Source of the DNA: Phytoseiulus persimilis
Lineage: Eukaryota > Arthropoda > Arachnida > Mesostigmata > Phytoseiidae
Direction of reading: 5' to 3'
Length of the DNA: 64,000 nt
Assembly (NCBI GenBank): GCA_037576195.1
Contig: CM075101.1
Span: forward strand, 20,212,001 to 20,276,000
How positions within the stretch are numbered: the stretch's first letter is position 1; every line of letters starts with the position of its first letter. Position numbers and translations under genes: made by a program. Positions 61,188 through 64,000 of this stretch are shown in pieces. The notes beneath the pieces are model-generated. The model was not told the origin of the DNA and searched no databases. It worked only from the letters and a program-made list of their open reading frames with translations.

Positions 61188-63899
61188 TCATTCTTGCGAT
61201 TTTGGTTTTGGAGCTTCCTGGTGGCCGTCAACGGAAAAATAGGGTACAAACAGCCCTCCAAGCCGCTAGATAATTCCCTTAGAACGGATTTACGACTCAA
61301 TACACCCGATGGGAAGGGCCAACTCAGCCGAGTACTCACCGGCTCCGAGTCGGAACCCAAGCGGGCTGCTGTTCGTTCGGAAGGTACGTAAGTGGCAGCA
61401 CCGTTTTTGCTCACGACGAACTCGAGAGAGGTAAGAACCGCCGCACTGCGTAGACTGTTCTCCAGCGCCCATTGTCTGATTCGCGCAGATCTATCTACTC
61501 TGATTCAAGAAGAACGAAATCAACTCAGCAAGAACGGGATCCTGTCTGGAACTGTGACATTCCTTGGCCATGGACTGTCGTCTGGTAAAAGTGCGACTCA
61601 CGGATTTCTCAACGGGATCCCTCGTTGGGCTTGACAAGAAAACTGTGGTAGCAGCCAGCGGTGTCGCGACCGCTGATCGCTCTCCTGGAAGCCCTCGAGG
61701 ATTTTTCGAAACTTACAGAAAAAAGAATACAAGTCTCACCTCTCTGGCAAAAGTGGCTGCGGTCGGACGATTCGCATTCGACATCGAGACGGTCACGGGG
61801 TTGAGAAAATTAACAACGGTGGATCTTTCGTCGGCTGATTCCGACGACGGATTGATATACGATGTCTCAGACACGATTTTCCGTCGAGGCGGAGCTTGGT
61901 GATGTCGTATCCGTTCGAAAACCTGGAAACGAGTCAGTCGTACACACAAAAAGAGGGTTCTCGAGTTACTGAGGCTCCCATTGTTTGCCGATGGGATGAA
62001 CGAACCTTTTCATTGTTTTTTGCGATAGTCTCAAAGTTTCTGATCAGCGTCAAGAGGTTCGCTGAGTGGGAAATCTTTGGTTGATGGTCCCGGATCAGCT
62101 TCTCCATTGCCGCTCGAACTTTCTCCGCGCGTTCCTCTAACAGTTTATGGGTTTCGGCGTTTGTCGTGCCGTTGGTGGCATTTTGGTTGTTTTTATTCTG
62201 CCTTGAGAACTGATTTCTTATTTCCGTCACGACAGTGTTCACAGAGTTGCTGTCTGAGCTCTCGGAGCTGGCATCCATGTCGAGCAATCGCGAAGAATCG
62301 AATCTGAAATAACGCCGAGCCCTGATCGAGAGGCAAATCCACGAATCTAGGCGGTTCGAAGCTCCTATCGGCTCCGGGGCAGCCGTACCTGGGTGATGGA
62401 GTTCTCAGAGATCCGATCAGATGAGCTTGCAGTTTCAAGGGCTGTATTTTCCGCCGTTGAGGTTCTTCGTAGTATTGTTCTTCGCGGTCTTCCTCAGGAA
62501 TAACTTCCAACTCTTTCATGGGATCTAAACCGTTCCGGAACAGGCGAAAGAACGTTAGGCATCTGACAACATTCGGACCTGTGATGCGGTCGAATGAATT
62601 GTTCCGCAGACGTTCCCACTGACCGTTCACATAGTAGTCATATTGATCGACATCATCAGTGTCGTCGTCGTGGGAATTCAAAGCGATGTCGTCTCCATCG
62701 TTCAGCAGACCGCCGTTGCTGTTTTTCTTGGAACCTTCTTCTAGCATGTGACGGAGTTGAGCGTCGACGTTGTCGAAACCGCTAGCTGCGATCAAGTTAT
62801 GTACCTGCACGAATAGATGAGCGCCTGAGTTTCACTCGGATCGGTTCGGAACGAGCATCGAACGGCGGTCATTCCCGTTTCGCTTTGATTTGTCCCACGA
62901 AAACAAAACTTGCTCATTCCTGTGACGCGTCAACTCAATGCAGAAGTCGTTTCGCCCACCTGATCCTGAGTGAGTCGTTCGACGGTGTTGAAGTCATGCA
63001 TCAAATTATCATCGTAATCAAAAACTGGCGAGGAAGAAGCCTTGAGATATGTCGGGATCCCCGGGCATATTGATTGACCCGCTGCAAATTCAAATAAAAT
63101 GAGAAAGTACGCTCTGCGAGCCGGGTCGGCCATTCCGGCTCCAGGAGAAGACAAATTGAACATAATGACCGAGGAAGCAGGCTATGACAACGGAATTTTC
63201 GAGCGTGGACAACAATAATTCCAAAACTCGCACACGTGAGGACATCCTTTGTCGTGGGAAAACTGATCTAGCGTCCATCCAGTATCCGAGTATTCGAACA
63301 AAACAGAACGGCTTACTATTGGAGGCCACCAGACTGGCCGGATCCTCTCGAGCTCGGATGGCCTGCTGCGTGAAACAACGCATGTTGCGGGTGCAAAGCT
63401 TCGCAAGTTGCAACTGAGAGGCACAGAGAGCAGTTGAAAGCTTCTGGTATTCTGTGGATGATGGTGGGACGGACTCCAGTTTCTGACTCAGAGCGTCGAA
63501 ATATCTGAAACGTCGGCTCAAACTCATCAGCCGATGTGATAGAAGTCCTGAGCTTTGAAGGCTTCAGAAACCGGGAAGAATATCGAAGGATGAGAATTAA
63601 GAACAAACCTCTGCTCAACAGCCATTGCATTTTGCAACGTTGATACCAAGTCCAGTAATGAAGGAACATCCATGGAACAAACCGCATCCTCGAAATGTTC
63701 ATCTTCGCTCTCAATTATCGATTGCAGATTGAGAGCCGCTGGGGAGATCACACCCGTCATCTCTGGAAATGAAACGAGCTCATCATGTACCATTCTCGGA
63801 ACCGCCCCCAGAATCAGTCGATCGGATAGTTGTCCCTCACCGACCAATTCATCGGAAGCCCCCAGCTCAGGAGTGGATTTAATGGGATGATCGAAGTCG
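61188..63899 (-). CDS. Uncharacterised multi-exon protein, 3' part (5' end outside the window)
   Basis: Nine exons can be chained with matching phases: 63899-63609, 63504-63317, 63081-62960, 62804-62389, 62303-62006, 61922-61740, 61684-61602, 61454-61340 and 61217-61188, ending APKPKSQE-stop. They give about 575 residues. The first six are well supported; the last three, and especially 61684-61602, are tentative. Visible features are a helical N-terminal part (DLVSTLQNAMAVEQ, YFDALSQKLESV, LCASQLQLAKLCTRNM), an acidic Asp-rich stretch (NSHDDDTDDVDQYDYY) and an EEDREEQYYEEPQRR segment. A Ser/Asn-rich linker and a charged helix (KLLEERAEKVRAAMEKLI) follow. The arrangement suggests a cytoplasmic or nuclear scaffold protein, but I do not recognise the family and assign no function. 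The acceptor at 63900 shows that more exons lie to the right. Confidence 0.68.
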
Positions 63900-64000
63900 C
63901 TGAAAGCTTCTATACAAGGGGAACTTCCTATATATCGACAGATTATTGTTCCCAGGGAAGTTCACTTCCCCGCAGTTCACTTTACCATCAATATGCCCAG

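Noticed and set aside
61392-61902. Plus-strand frames with donor-like GAGAG|GTAAG and GGAAG|GTACGT
   Set aside because: The minus strand offers a phase-consistent exon chain through the same bases that joins to well-supported exons. I found no plus-strand acceptors to match these donors.

Overview
The window looks like nuclear DNA of an animal, most likely an arthropod. Coding exons are short, introns have canonical GT/AG ends and are mostly about 60 to 800 nt, AATAAA signals are present, and base composition is close to balanced. The gene set (a nephrin/Sns-type cell adhesion protein, a type III phosphate transporter, an epithelial-type ETS factor) fits an arthropod. The compact structure and near-50% GC make me think of a parasitiform mite, perhaps a phytoseiid. 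That organism guess is inference, not proof.

Layout. Positions 1-11.9 kb: no gene I can support. 12.5-14.1 kb, minus strand: an intronless SLC20/PiT sodium-phosphate symporter. 16.2-17.7 kb: a cluster of ATGG/CCAT-rich palindromes followed by a 45-bp minisatellite. 18.3-19.6 kb, plus strand: an ETS transcription factor of the ESE/ELF3/EHF type with a Gln/Pro repeat. 19.7-33.3 kb: mostly empty, with a few open frames of doubtful status. 33.3-52.3 kb, plus strand: a large nephrin/sticks-and-stones/hibris-like gene of at least 21 exons with nine Ig units, one FN3, a membrane segment and a cytoplasmic tail. 54.7-57.4 kb, minus strand: a seven-exon gene that joins an N-terminal PH domain to a divergent actin-like ATPase fold. 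57.6-58.2 kb: a foldback element whose two arms each keep an open frame. 61.2-63.9 kb, minus strand: the 3' part of a multi-exon gene that I do not recognise and that runs off the right edge.

The genes do not form an operon. The nephrin-like gene and the PH-actin gene converge tail to tail at about 52.3-54.7 kb. The PH-actin gene and the unidentified gene lie on the same strand. The items I would look at first are the PH-actin fusion, the single-base change that removes the 5' splice site in the fifth Ig domain of the nephrin-like gene, and the foldback element beside the PH-actin gene. Exon boundaries were read by eye from splice consensus, reading-phase agreement and domain continuity; none was checked against transcripts.
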